From the NCBI GenBank assembly GCA_964632505.1, contig CAZWCE010000001.1, positions 1 through 64,000 on the forward strand: a stretch of 64,000 bases of DNA, given 5' to 3'. The stretch comes from CAZWCE01 sp964632505. GTDB taxonomy: Bacteria > Planctomycetota > Planctomycetia > Pirellulales > Thermoguttaceae. Positions 35,023-44,050 of this stretch are shown here, piece after piece. How positions within the stretch are numbered: the first letter of the stretch is position 1; each line of letters opens with the position of its first letter. The notes under the pieces were generated by a model that searched no databases, was not told the origin of the DNA, and saw nothing but the letters and a program-made list of their open reading frames with translations. Both the position numbers and the translations under genes were made by a program.

Positions 35023-37752
35023 TTACGAACGCCGACGGACGCGCGGCATCGTTCGCTTTTCTCGGGAGCTGCGGTAACCCCAAACGAAAACAGCTAAGAA
35101 CAGTGGCGGGATCGGCGGCAGGACGATCGCCCAGAACTTGAACCAGCCCTGGACCGTTTTGATCTTCTCCTGCAAGTCCGATTCGATCCGTTTGAGTTTG
35201 CGATCGCGTTTCTTCGCCAACTCCTTGCGAATCTTTTCGATCCGGTCTTGGCCGGTTTTTCTCGCCGAGGCCACGCTGGTGAGGATGTCGGTCGTGCTGA
35301 CGTTCTCCTGTTCCATCCTTTCCTGGATGGCGTCGAGCCGCTCTTGGAGTTTTTCCTCCTCCTCTTCGACCGCGTTGTCGAACTCCTCCTGGATGCCTTC
35401 CCGTTCCTGGGCGGTCTTCTTACGGGCCTCTTCGGTCCGGGCGTCGATTTTCTGGAGGGTGCGGTGGCGGGGGCGTCGACTGCGGATTTCGATGAAACGC
35501 ATGTCGCCGGCGACCGCATCGATGGCATTGAGCACGAACGTGATGTTGTCGAAGTTCAAATTCACGCCCGCCCCGGGAAGGTTCGCCTGCTGGCGAATCT
35601 GGTAGAACTGTTCGGTGAGCATGTCGATATCGCCGACCACCACCACGTTCAGCTTCGATTTTTCCGGCGTCTGCTGTTCGGCTTCTTCTCCGACCGACGG
35701 CGGCATCGGCGATTCCACTTCGCCGGTGACCTGGGCGGCCAGCACGAACTGGGAGCTTTCCGGCACATGGCGACGGTTCGGATTGAGTCCGGCGGGGCCG
35801 AACATCGACATCTGGCGCATCTCACGCATGAGCACATACCCGCCCGCCCGGTTGGTGCGGATGAGCGGCTCGAACTCGGTGCTCGCGGCGTTGCGGCCGG
35901 TCATGGAGCTCGGGAACGGCAACAGCACATACTCGAGATATCGGGAAATCGGGTTCTCGGGATTGAACGCCGGTTTGCGACCGTCCTGCCCGTCGCCGGA
36001 GCGACGGTCGATGAAAACGAACTCGTCGGGCAGTTGGTTCAGCCGCGGCGAGGGATTGTAGTCCTGCCAGACGATGCGGTCCGACGCCACTTCGACGCCC
36101 AGCAAGTCCCAAAGAGGCTGGATATCGCCTTTGGGAGGCGGTTGCTGGCGCTGAAACATCATCTGCTGCGGGGGCCGCTTCGGGTCGTTCGTTCCCGGCA
36201 CCTGCGGCACGAACACCGGCATCGCGTCCTCGAAAATGACCGTCGGCTGTCCGCCGCGCACCGCCGCGATGAAGTGGTTCATCGGCTCCGGTTCCAGCGA
36301 CGAAGGCTGCACGGCGACCAGGGCGTCGAACGTTTCGGTGATCGGATTGGTCGGATCGACCTGCACCACTTCGTACTGCTTCTGGAGGTCCTCGACGATC
36401 GGCCAGTTTCGGCCCGGGGTCATCGTCTGCATATTGAACTGTCCGAAGAGCTGGGCGTCGGTCGTGAGGATGCCGATGCGTTTCTTCTGTTGATCGGTGA
36501 CCGAGAGGAGCCCTCGGAGGATCTCGTACTCGACCGAGAGGCCGTGTTCCAGGAACGGGATCTGCACGGTTTGCAGCCCGCATTTGAAGACGATGCCCAG
36601 GAAGATCTCCTGTTCTTGGACGGTTCCTTGCCGGATCGACCCGACGGGTCTCGGTTGGATCCCATAACGATCTTCCGCACGAATCGCTTTTTCGGAGGTC
36701 GCTTCCATCTGGTTGATCCGAAGAAAGACCTTCTCGCCGGCCGACGCCTTGATCTCCTTGAGCAGATTCATCAAGTCGAGTTTCGTCTGCACGTACTGCT
36801 CGGGGACCTCGGGACTGACGAACGCCTCGATGATGATGGTGTGGGGGGGATCGATTTCACCGAGCAGCTCATAGGTCTCCGGAGAGAGCGAGCTGAGATT
36901 CTCGTCGGTCCAATCGGCACGGAGATTCACCCGTTGGAACGCGATCCCGAAGAGTCCCAGCGCGATGATCAACAGCGAAATGACACGAGCGGAATAGTGA
37001 GCCGCGCCCTGGAACCGCTGGTTGGCCGTCCAGTGCCGGCGACCGATGAGGACCATGCTCAAGTAGAGCATGACCAGGGCGATGGCGAGGAAGTAGATGA
37101 TCGAGGGCAGGGCGATCAGTCCGCGTCCGAACGGTTCGAACTGATGGTTCAGGCTCAAAGCCTCGAGGTATTCCGCCACCGTTCCGCTGAGCGGGCCGAT
37201 GTCGATCCACTGCAAGGCGACCAGGGGGGCGTTCAGCAGCGCGCCGAGAATATAGGCGACCGTCAGGTTGCCGGTCAAAAACGACGCGACCATGCCGACC
37301 GAGAGCATCGTCAGTCCGATGAACCAGTAGCCGAGATAGGTGCACAGGAAAAGTCCCCGGTCGGGATTGCCGAGGAATTCCAGAACGATGTAGTTGCAGA
37401 TCAGCGAAAAGACCAGTGAGGCGGTGTAAATCGCCACCGTGGCCAGGTATTTTCCGAGCACGATGTCGAAATCGCTCGCCGGGATGGTCAACAAGAGCTC
37501 ATCGGTCCCTTGGCGCCGCTCGTCGGCCCAGATGCTCATGGTGATCGCCGGAATGAAGACGAGCATGATCAACGGGAACCAGGAGTTCAATTGATCGAGG
37601 TTCGCCAGATTCGCGTTGAAGAAGTCGTTCGGCAGAAACGCGGCGACGGAGCTGAGCAAAACGAACACGCAGATGAAAACGTAGCCCGTCGGGTTGGCGA
37701 AATAACTGACGAAATTTCGCTTGAATACGGCGTAAAGTACTTTCGCGTTCAT
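35023..37752 (-). CDS. Fused GldF-GldG-type ABC transporter subunit
   Basis: Protein of 909 residues from ATG 37752; a TTG four codons upstream is possible. Residues about 1-240 hold an ABC-2 permease with six helices (YFANPTGYVFICVFVLLSSV first). A further helix at about 265-285 starts the GldG-type extracytoplasmic region (NLSSLSPETYELLGEIDPPHTII, then VPIP and GIL blocks). A C-terminal coiled coil leads to a last helix near 880-900 and a basic tail. GldF and GldG are separate proteins in Flavobacterium; here they are one chain. It is preceded by its ATPase gene and followed by a DUF4340 gene. Confidence 0.85.
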   Translation of the reverse strand: MNAKVLYAVFKRNFVSYFANPTGYVFICVFVLLSSVAAFLPNDFFNANLANLDQLNSWFPLIMLVFIPAITMSIWADERRQGTDELLLTIPASDFDIVLGKYLATVAIYTASLVFSLICNYIVLEFLGNPDRGLFLCTYLGYWFIGLTMLSVGMVASFLTGNLTVAYILGALLNAPLVALQWIDIGPLSGTVAEYLEALSLNHQFEPFGRGLIALPSIIYFLAIALVMLYLSMVLIGRRHWTANQRFQGAAHYSARVISLLIIALGLFGIAFQRVNLRADWTDENLSSLSPETYELLGEIDPPHTIIIEAFVSPEVPEQYVQTKLDLMNLLKEIKASAGEKVFLRINQMEATSEKAIRAEDRYGIQPRPVGSIRQGTVQEQEIFLGIVFKCGLQTVQIPFLEHGLSVEYEILRGLLSVTDQQKKRIGILTTDAQLFGQFNMQTMTPGRNWPIVEDLQKQYEVVQVDPTNPITETFDALVAVQPSSLEPEPMNHFIAAVRGGQPTVIFEDAMPVFVPQVPGTNDPKRPPQQMMFQRQQPPPKGDIQPLWDLLGVEVASDRIVWQDYNPSPRLNQLPDEFVFIDRRSGDGQDGRKPAFNPENPISRYLEYVLLPFPSSMTGRNAASTEFEPLIRTNRAGGYVLMREMRQMSMFGPAGLNPNRRHVPESSQFVLAAQVTGEVESPMPPSVGEEAEQQTPEKSKLNVVVVGDIDMLTEQFYQIRQQANLPGAGVNLNFDNITFVLNAIDAVAGDMRFIEIRSRRPRHRTLQKIDARTEEARKKTAQEREGIQEEFDNAVEEEEEKLQERLDAIQERMEQENVSTTDILTSVASARKTGQDRIEKIRKELAKKRDRKLKRIESDLQEKIKTVQGWFKFWAIVLPPIPPLFLAVFVWGYRSSREKRTMPRVRRRS

Positions 37753-37889
37753 GGTTCTTGCCAATGATTCCTAGGGAGTGAGATGGATGGTTAGAGAGAC
37801 AAACGCGGCGACGGCGGTTTCTCGGCGATCGGCTGCGAAGGAAGGTCGACGAAGCCCCGACCGTCGAACGGCCGCCGGCAGCGGTCGGA

Positions 37890-38639
37890 TCACGGATGGG
37901 TGGTCGGCTCGGCGGTGGTTAATTCTCGGAATCGATCGTCCAGGTCCTTGCCTTCCTGCTTGAGTTCCTCGAATTTCCCGTCGAAAATGAGACGGCCTTC
38001 GTTGATGAAGAGGACCCGGTCGGCTACCGCCTCGACTTCTTGGAGGATGTGCGTCGAAAGGAGGATCGTCTTCTCCTGCCCCAGATTCCGCAGAGTTTCG
38101 CGAACATCGTGGATCTGGTTCGGATCGAGCCCGGCGGTCGGTTCGTCCATGATGAGGACCTCCGGCTCGTGCAGGAGGACGTGAGCCATGCCGACGCGCT
38201 GGCGATAGCCTCGCGAGAGCTTGCCGACCGGCTTGCCGACCACCGTATGGAGCGAGCAGATTTCGACCACCTGCTCGATGCGTCGGGCGGCTTCTTCCTT
38301 GGAATACCCCCTGGCTTCGGCGAAAAAGTGCAACAGGGCCACGGGGGTCATATCGGGATAGAGGGGGCCGTTTTCCGGGAGATATCCCAGCTTGGCGGAA
38401 CCGGCCAGTCGGTCGGTCGCCATGTCGTGCCCCGCGATGCGGGCGATCCCCCGCGATGCCGCCAGGTAGCCGGTCAGCAATTTCAAGGTCGTGCTCTTGC
38501 CGGCACCGTTGGGCCCTAAAAAGGCCACGACCTCGCCCTTGCTGATCCGGAAGGAGACATCCTCGATGGCAGCAAAATCACCATAGTACTTCGAAAGGCC
38601 CACGGCCTCGATCATGGCCGGATTCTTCTGTTCACTCAC
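37890..38639 (-). CDS. ABC transporter ATP-binding protein (GldA-like)
   Basis: Protein of 249 residues. GTG 38639 is preceded by GGAG at an eight-base gap; ATG 38615 would also work. Walker A is GPNGAGKSTT near residue 45, the Q-loop region is LGYLPENGPLY, the signature is LSRGYRQRV, Walker B is VLIMDEP and the switch His is in LSTHIL. It powers the fused permease that begins about 140 bases downstream. The three genes form a minus-strand unit. Similar ATPases run ABC-2 exporters linked to gliding or envelope assembly. Confidence 0.9.
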   Translation of the reverse strand: MSEQKNPAMIEAVGLSKYYGDFAAIEDVSFRISKGEVVAFLGPNGAGKSTTLKLLTGYLAASRGIARIAGHDMATDRLAGSAKLGYLPENGPLYPDMTPVALLHFFAEARGYSKEEAARRIEQVVEICSLHTVVGKPVGKLSRGYRQRVGMAHVLLHEPEVLIMDEPTAGLDPNQIHDVRETLRNLGQEKTILLSTHILQEVEAVADRVLFINEGRLIFDGKFEELKQEGKDLDDRFRELTTAEPTTHP

Positions 38640-39034
38640 GGTGTGTCTCCAGTTCTCAAGTCTTGGTTGGATATTTGGGTATATTGGTGGGGGAATGAAC
38701 GGTTTTTCGGAGGATCCGACGCCGCAACGCACGTCTGGCGACCTATTCCCCGCACGGCATTTGGGATGGTACTTCGGAATGTTGCCGAAGCGGAAATTTT
38801 GTTTCGCCGACAGCCGATGCCCACCGAACACGTCGACGGACGACGGAGAGGGGCCGAGCGATGCAGGGTCGTCGCCGCGACGGCCTTCGTGGAAGCACCA
38901 AAAAAACCTTCGTCGGAGAGGCAGGGGGGTAAAAGTGCCTATTTTAATGATTGAAACATCGTGTGTCCATTGTCGAAAGGGGGATTTTTTTCCTCTTGGA
39001 GAAATTTTTCCGGCCAAATACGCCTCTCTTATGG
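38640..39034. other. Gap between uvrA and the ABC operon
   Basis: About 395 bases separate the end of uvrA and the start of the ABC ATPase gene, both on the minus strand. I found no supported gene or clear terminator. A promoter for the ABC operon should lie here, but no good hexamer pair stands out. Confidence 0.45.
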
Positions 39035-41953
39035 TCATCTTTCCCCCAGCACCGTCCGGAGAAATCGGCCGGTGTGATTCTCCTCCATCGCGGCGAGATC
39101 CTCCGGCGTGCCGGTCGCGGTGATGCGGCCGCCGCGCTGACCGCCTTCGGGGCCCAGATCGATGATCCAGTCGGCCGTTTTGATCACATCGAGGTTGTGT
39201 TCGATGACGATGACCGTGTTGCCCAAATCGACCAGTTGCGAAAGGACTTCGATCAATTGCTTGATGTCGTGGGCATGGAGCCCGGAAGTGGGTTCGTCGA
39301 GCACGTAGAGGGTGTTGCCGGTTTCGACGCGAGCCAGTTCGGTCGCGAGCTTGATGCGCTGAGCCTCGCCGCCGGAAAGGGTCGTGGAGGCCTGCCCGAG
39401 CGTCAGATACCCCAGGCCGACTTTCCGGAGGCTCTCGAGCAAGCGGACGATCGCCGGAATGTTTTCGAAATACTCGATCGCATCGTCCACCTGCATCTGG
39501 AGGACATCGGCGATGTTCTTCTCCCGGTAGTGGATTTCCAGGGTTTGCCGATTGAACCGCCTTCCCTCGCACTCGGGGCAGACGGCGTAGAGATCGGGGA
39601 GAAAGTGCATTTCGATTTTCTGTGTCCCCTGACCCTGGCATTCCTCGCATCGGCCGCCTTTAACGTTGAAACTGAAACGGCCGGCCTTGAATCCGAGGCG
39701 CTTCGACTCGCGTGTCTTGGAGAAGACCTTGCGGATTTCGTCGAACACGCCGGTGTAGGTCGCCGGATTGCTGCGGGGCGAACGTCCAATGGGCGACTGG
39801 TCGATCCGGATGATCTTATCGATGCTGCTGGCCCCGCGGAGGCTGGTATGCGGGCCCGGCTTCGATGCCGACCCTCCCAACCGGCGGACCAAAGCCGGCA
39901 CGAGGGTCTCGTTCAGAAGCGAACTCTTTCCGGAGCCGCTGACTCCCGTGACACAGAGAAACGTCCCCAGCGGAAAACGGACCGAAATATTCTGCAGGTT
40001 GTTCGTCGTGACGCCCTCCATGAAGATCGACCGGGTCTTGGCGATGCGTCGCCGCTTCCGAGGGACCTCGATGGCGTCTTTTCCGCTGAGGTACTTGCCG
40101 GTCAGTGAGCGAGCGTCCTGTTGGATTTTCTCGGGCGGACCCTGGTCGATGACTTCGCCGCCATGCCGACCGGCGCCGGGGCCCATGTCGATCAGCCAGT
40201 CGGCCCGTCGCATGATCGCCTCGTCATGCTCCACCACCAGGACGGTGTTGTTGCGTCGCTGCAAGCGGCGCATCGCGTCGATGAGTCGATGATTGTCACG
40301 GGGGTGCAACCCGATCGAAGGCTCGTCGAGTACGTAGCAGACCCCCACCAATCCGGAACCGAGTCCCGTGGCCAGCCGCACGCGCTGCAGTTCGCCGCCG
40401 CTGAGGGTTTCGGTCGGTCGGTCGAGCGTGAGGTAGTCGAGTCCCACCTGGTTCATGAAATCGAGCCGCTCGATGATCTGCTGGAAAATCGGTCGGGCGA
40501 TCGGCTCCATCTCCTCGTCGAAGGAGATGCCCTCGAAGAATTCCAAAGCCTCGACGACCGTCATGGCCGTCACTTCGTGGATGCACTTTTTGGCCACCGT
40601 CACCGATCGGGACTCCGGGCGCAGCCGCGACCCGTCGCACGCCCGGCAGACCACGTCGACCCGGTAGGGATGCAAATTCTTGCGAATCGTCTTGCTCTTC
40701 GTCTTCTCGTAATAGTCTTCGAGCTGTCCCACCAGGCCAGGGAACTTTTGTTCATCATCGCCGAAATAGAGCTCCCCGAGCGTGTCGTCGTCGAGTGCTT
40801 CCAGCGGCGTCTCCGCGGCGACGCCCCGAGCGGCGAGCATCTGCTCCGTTTCTTTCTCGAACTTGCTCTGCGTCTTGACATTGCAGTGTTTCCAGGCGAC
40901 GCAGGCGCCTTCGGAAATCGAGAGGGACAAATCGGGAACGATCAGCTCCACATCGAATTCCACCCGAGAGCCCATCCCCTCGCACTCGGTGCAAACCCCG
41001 TAGGGGCTGTTGAAGCTGAAAGTCCGAGGTTCCAGTTCCGCGTAGTTGATTTGGCACTTCGCGCAGGCGTATTTCGTGCTGTAGAGCCGATCCTTCCAAA
41101 TACTCCGGCGTGTCCCCTCGGGGGTGACCAACCGCTCCTTCTCGTAAACCGCCACCACCAGGCCGTCGCCGTGCTTGACGGCCAGTTTCAGCGACTCGGC
41201 CAACCGCGGCCGGATCCCGTCGCGCAGGACGATGCGGTCGATCACCGCCTCGATGCTGTGCCGCTTCTGCGGGTCGAGCGGTTCCAGATCCTCGACATCG
41301 ACAATCTGGTCGTCGACCCGGGCACGCACGAACCCCGCCTTGGCGATCTGCCGCAACACTTCCTTATGCTGCCCCCGGCGACCACGAACCAGCGGCGCGA
41401 GCAGCATCAACCGGGTTCCCTCGGGCAACTGGAGAATGGCGTCGATGATCTGCTCGGGCGCTTGTTGGCGGATCGTCCGTCCGCAAATGTAGCAGTGGGC
41501 CGTCCCCACGCGGGAGTAGAGCAGCCGGAGATAGTCGTAAACCTCGGTCACCGTGGCAACGGTGCTGCGCGGATTGTGGGCCCCGGAACGCTGATCGATG
41601 GAGATCGTCGGTTGGAGTCCCTCGATCAGATCGACCTCGGGACGTTCGAGCTGGTGAAAGAATTGGCGGGCGTAGACGGAGAGGCTCTCGATATATTGGC
41701 GCTGCCCCTCGGCGTAGACGGTGTCGAAGGCGAGCGAGCTTTTGCCCGACCCGCTCGGACCGGTCACCACCACGAGACGATTACGGGGGATCTCGAGGTG
41801 AAGATCCTTCAGATTGTGCGTCCGCGCCCCGCGAATGCAGATGTGCGAGGCGGGTTCTCCCCGACGATCGGATGCGTTCCGATCCGGTTCATCGAGTACG
41901 GTCGCCGAGGCGGCACTGTTTTTGGAGTTGCCCTGGTCCTTGCGTCCGGCCAT
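39035..41953 (-). CDS. uvrA: Excinuclease ABC subunit A
   Basis: Protein of 972 residues, close to the family norm of about 940. There are two ATPase halves: GPSGSGKSSLAFDTVYAEGQ near residue 50 and GVSGSGKSSLL near 665. The zinc-finger modules are HCYICG-type and CRACDG, plus CEECQGQG, typical UvrA folds. The signature LSGGE occurs in both halves, and VLDEPSIGLHPRD and VLDEPTSGLHAHD are its Walker B-type segments. UvrA is the damage sensor of nucleotide excision repair with UvrB and UvrC. The N-terminus (about 1-35) is a variable extension. No damage-response operator was recognised upstream. Confidence 0.96.
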   Translation of the reverse strand: MAGRKDQGNSKNSAASATVLDEPDRNASDRRGEPASHICIRGARTHNLKDLHLEIPRNRLVVVTGPSGSGKSSLAFDTVYAEGQRQYIESLSVYARQFFHQLERPEVDLIEGLQPTISIDQRSGAHNPRSTVATVTEVYDYLRLLYSRVGTAHCYICGRTIRQQAPEQIIDAILQLPEGTRLMLLAPLVRGRRGQHKEVLRQIAKAGFVRARVDDQIVDVEDLEPLDPQKRHSIEAVIDRIVLRDGIRPRLAESLKLAVKHGDGLVVAVYEKERLVTPEGTRRSIWKDRLYSTKYACAKCQINYAELEPRTFSFNSPYGVCTECEGMGSRVEFDVELIVPDLSLSISEGACVAWKHCNVKTQSKFEKETEQMLAARGVAAETPLEALDDDTLGELYFGDDEQKFPGLVGQLEDYYEKTKSKTIRKNLHPYRVDVVCRACDGSRLRPESRSVTVAKKCIHEVTAMTVVEALEFFEGISFDEEMEPIARPIFQQIIERLDFMNQVGLDYLTLDRPTETLSGGELQRVRLATGLGSGLVGVCYVLDEPSIGLHPRDNHRLIDAMRRLQRRNNTVLVVEHDEAIMRRADWLIDMGPGAGRHGGEVIDQGPPEKIQQDARSLTGKYLSGKDAIEVPRKRRRIAKTRSIFMEGVTTNNLQNISVRFPLGTFLCVTGVSGSGKSSLLNETLVPALVRRLGGSASKPGPHTSLRGASSIDKIIRIDQSPIGRSPRSNPATYTGVFDEIRKVFSKTRESKRLGFKAGRFSFNVKGGRCEECQGQGTQKIEMHFLPDLYAVCPECEGRRFNRQTLEIHYREKNIADVLQMQVDDAIEYFENIPAIVRLLESLRKVGLGYLTLGQASTTLSGGEAQRIKLATELARVETGNTLYVLDEPTSGLHAHDIKQLIEVLSQLVDLGNTVIVIEHNLDVIKTADWIIDLGPEGGQRGGRITATGTPEDLAAMEENHTGRFLRTVLGER

Positions 41954-42285
41954 GTTGATCTTATCCCTTGCACGCCCTCGCCGTGAGAGAGGGCGCAAGC
42001 TACAGGACCACTCCGGAAGAATGCCTTCCGAGAGTCACCCCCTGGTAAATCACCCTTTTCCTCACCGAAACTTTTAAGATAGCAAATCGCATCGCGGTTC
42101 GCAAGATCCGCAATGACGGGGAATTCACCCGCGGCAGGTCCATCCGGTCTGGACTTCCTCCGACTGAATTCGTAAGATAGAAAAATTGGCGGGGACTTCT
42201 CCCTCTCGCGTTCGCCCCTTCCGGACTGCCCGCCTGCTGTTTCCGCGAACGACCCGCAATCGCCATCGCCGTGAAAGGAACATGC
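41954..42285. other. Divergent gap between uvrA and trpB
   Basis: The 332-base gap must hold promoters for both genes. I see no attenuator-type leader peptide rich in Trp and no clear hexamer pair. AAAGGA at 42274-42279 is the ribosome site of trpB. Confidence 0.45.
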
Positions 42286-43539
42286 ATGGAGTACCAAACC
42301 TATTTTCGCAATCACCCCACGACCGAAGGCCGCTACGGCAAGTACGGCGGGGCGTATCTTCCCCCGGAACTGGAACCGGCTTTCAAGGAGATCGTCCACG
42401 CCTACAAGACGATCTGCAATTCGGCCCAGTTCATCAGCGAGCTTCGGCGCATCCGCCGGGAGTTCCAGGGAAGACCGACCCCCGTGTATCACGCCTCGCG
42501 CATCTCGAGGCTGATCGGCGGAAGCCAGATCTACCTGAAACGTGAAGACCTCAACCATACCGGGGCTCATAAGTTGAACCACTGCATGGGCGAGGGACTC
42601 CTGGCGCAGTTCATGGGCAAAAAGCGGCTGATCGCCGAAACGGGCGCGGGCCAGCACGGCGTGGCGCTGGCGACCGCCGCCGCTTATTTCGGCCTGGAAT
42701 GCGAAATCCACATGGGCGAAGTCGATATCGAGAAGGAAGCACCGAACGTCAGCCGCATGAAGCTGCTCGGCGCCGAGGTGGTTCCGGTGAAGCACGGGCT
42801 GCGCACGCTCAAGGAAGCGGTCGACTCGGCGTTCCAGTCGTACCTGACGAAGTTCGACGAATCGATCTACTGCATCGGATCGGTCGTCGGACCGCATCCT
42901 TTTCCGATGATGGTCCGCGATTTCCAGATGGTCGTCGGCGCCGAATCACGGGAGCAATTCCTCGAAATGACCGGCAATCTCCCCGACGCCGTCTGTGCCT
43001 GCGTCGGCGGCGGCAGCAACGCCATGGGCATCTTCTCCGGTTTTCTGAGCGATCCGGTCGAGCTCCACGGCGTCGAACCGATGGGCAAAGGGGCCAAACT
43101 CGGCGAACACGCCGCCACGATGCATTTCGGCCGCGAAGGCGTCATCCACGGCTTCTGCTGCTATCTCCTGCAAAACGAAGACGGTTCCCCCGGCCCGGTC
43201 CACTCCATCGCCAGCGGGCTCGATTACCCCGGTGTCGGGCCGGAACACTGCATGCTTAAGGACGAAGGACGTGTCAACTATGTGGCCGCCACCGACCAGG
43301 AAGCGGTCGACGCCTTCTTCAAGCTCAGTCGCTACGAGGGCATCATTCCCGCGCTGGAAAGCGCCCATGCCCTGGCTTACGCTTTCAAGCTCGCCAAGGA
43401 GATGGATACCGGCACGATTCTGATCAACTGCTCCGGGCGCGGCGACAAAGACCTCGACTACGTGATCGAGAATTACGGTTATGGCGAAGATGCGCGTTTT
43501 CCCAATGAAGACCTGGAAAACAAGGGCAACGTCTTCTAA
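42286..43539 (+). CDS. trpB: Tryptophan synthase beta chain
   Basis: Protein of 417 residues from ATG 42286, with AAAGGA six bases upstream. The pyridoxal phosphate Lys lies in LNHTGAHKLNHCMG near residue 96. The cofactor phosphate-binding loop CVGGGSNAMG and ETGAGQHG are intact, as are SIASGLDYPGVGPEH and GIIPALESAHALAYA. TrpB joins indole and serine to make tryptophan with TrpA. No trpA or other trp gene is adjacent, so it is an orphan gene; it may work with TrpA encoded elsewhere or scavenge indole. A strong terminator follows. Confidence 0.94.
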   Translation: MEYQTYFRNHPTTEGRYGKYGGAYLPPELEPAFKEIVHAYKTICNSAQFISELRRIRREFQGRPTPVYHASRISRLIGGSQIYLKREDLNHTGAHKLNHCMGEGLLAQFMGKKRLIAETGAGQHGVALATAAAYFGLECEIHMGEVDIEKEAPNVSRMKLLGAEVVPVKHGLRTLKEAVDSAFQSYLTKFDESIYCIGSVVGPHPFPMMVRDFQMVVGAESREQFLEMTGNLPDAVCACVGGGSNAMGIFSGFLSDPVELHGVEPMGKGAKLGEHAATMHFGREGVIHGFCCYLLQNEDGSPGPVHSIASGLDYPGVGPEHCMLKDEGRVNYVAATDQEAVDAFFKLSRYEGIIPALESAHALAYAFKLAKEMDTGTILINCSGRGDKDLDYVIENYGYGEDARFPNEDLENKGNVF

Positions 43540-43587
43540 CGGACCGCGGCCCAACGGCAGCCGACCGGGAACGGCGTTTCGCCGCAT

Positions 43588-43612
43588 AGGGGGCACCACC
43601 CCCCCTTTTTTT
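43588..43612 (+). terminator. Terminator after trpB
   Basis: GGGGG at 43589-43593 pairs with CCCCC after a CACCAC loop, and seven T follow at 43606-43612. It is 49 bases after the stop codon. Two more small palindromes lie farther on (GGGGGAATCCCCC near 43713 and GGAGGATCCTCC followed by T6 near 43764). Confidence 0.75.
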
Positions 43613-43808
43613 CGGCGGTGCCCTTTGGGGGTTTTTGCGGCATCGATCGCTTTCCGATTGCGTTTTCCGGGATAGAATAGTATAATTCCACAATCTGCTT
43701 GCGAAAAAAAAGGGGGAATCCCCCGTCGGCAGCGGTTCCGGACGGCGTTCGAAAACGGGCGGAGGATCCTCCTTTTTTATTACGCCGTCGCGTCTCCGTT
43801 CCGTTTGA

Positions 43809-43978
43809 CTTAGAACGTGTTTTGAAATTCCAATTTGAGCTGCGAGCGGCTGCGACGTAAGCCGACCGCGTTGACCTGCATCGACGAATCTCCTTGGATT
43901 CGCCTGCTTCGGTCGCCTTGTCGGACTTTCGTCTCTCTCGCTCTCGCGAACAAAGCGATTTTCAAAACACGTTCTTAG
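43809..43978. mobile_element. MITE-like 170-bp element with 15-18 bp terminal inverted repeats
   Basis: The left end CTTAGAACGTGTTTTGAAA and the right end's reverse complement CTAAGAACGTGTTTTGAAA match at 18 of 19 bases, with a perfect inner core of GAACGTGTTTTGAAA. CTTAG reads in the same direction at both outer ends, so TTA or CTTAG could be a target duplication. The interior is GC-rich, holds a CGAATC/GATTCG hairpin, and is far too short for a transposase. This fits a non-autonomous miniature element. I saw no second copy in the window. Confidence 0.7.
43810..43881 (-). CDS. Short open frame inside the MITE-like element
   Basis: Reading the minus strand, AAGGAG stands eight bases before an ATG at 43881. 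It opens a 23-residue frame, MQVNAVGLRRSRSQLKLEFQ plus NTF, whose stop lies in the left inverted repeat. The ribosome site is convincing, but such a short frame could be chance or the remnant of a deleted transposase. Product expression is unknown. Confidence 0.25.
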   Translation of the reverse strand: MQVNAVGLRRSRSQLKLEFQNTF

Positions 43979-44050
43979 AGAATCGTTCCCCATTCTCCAG
44001 TTTTTTTGGCGTGTTGAGGGCAAATCGCCAAAGGAGTGGATCCCCACTAC

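Noticed and set aside
35248..37419. Plus-strand frame of 723 residues opposite the GldFG gene
   Set aside because: Composition is that of an antisense frame (Arg, His, Asp), while the minus strand has permease helices and the GldG region.
38951..41986. Two long plus-strand frames opposite uvrA
   Set aside because: UvrA on the minus strand is unmistakable; these are shadows of high-GC coding DNA.
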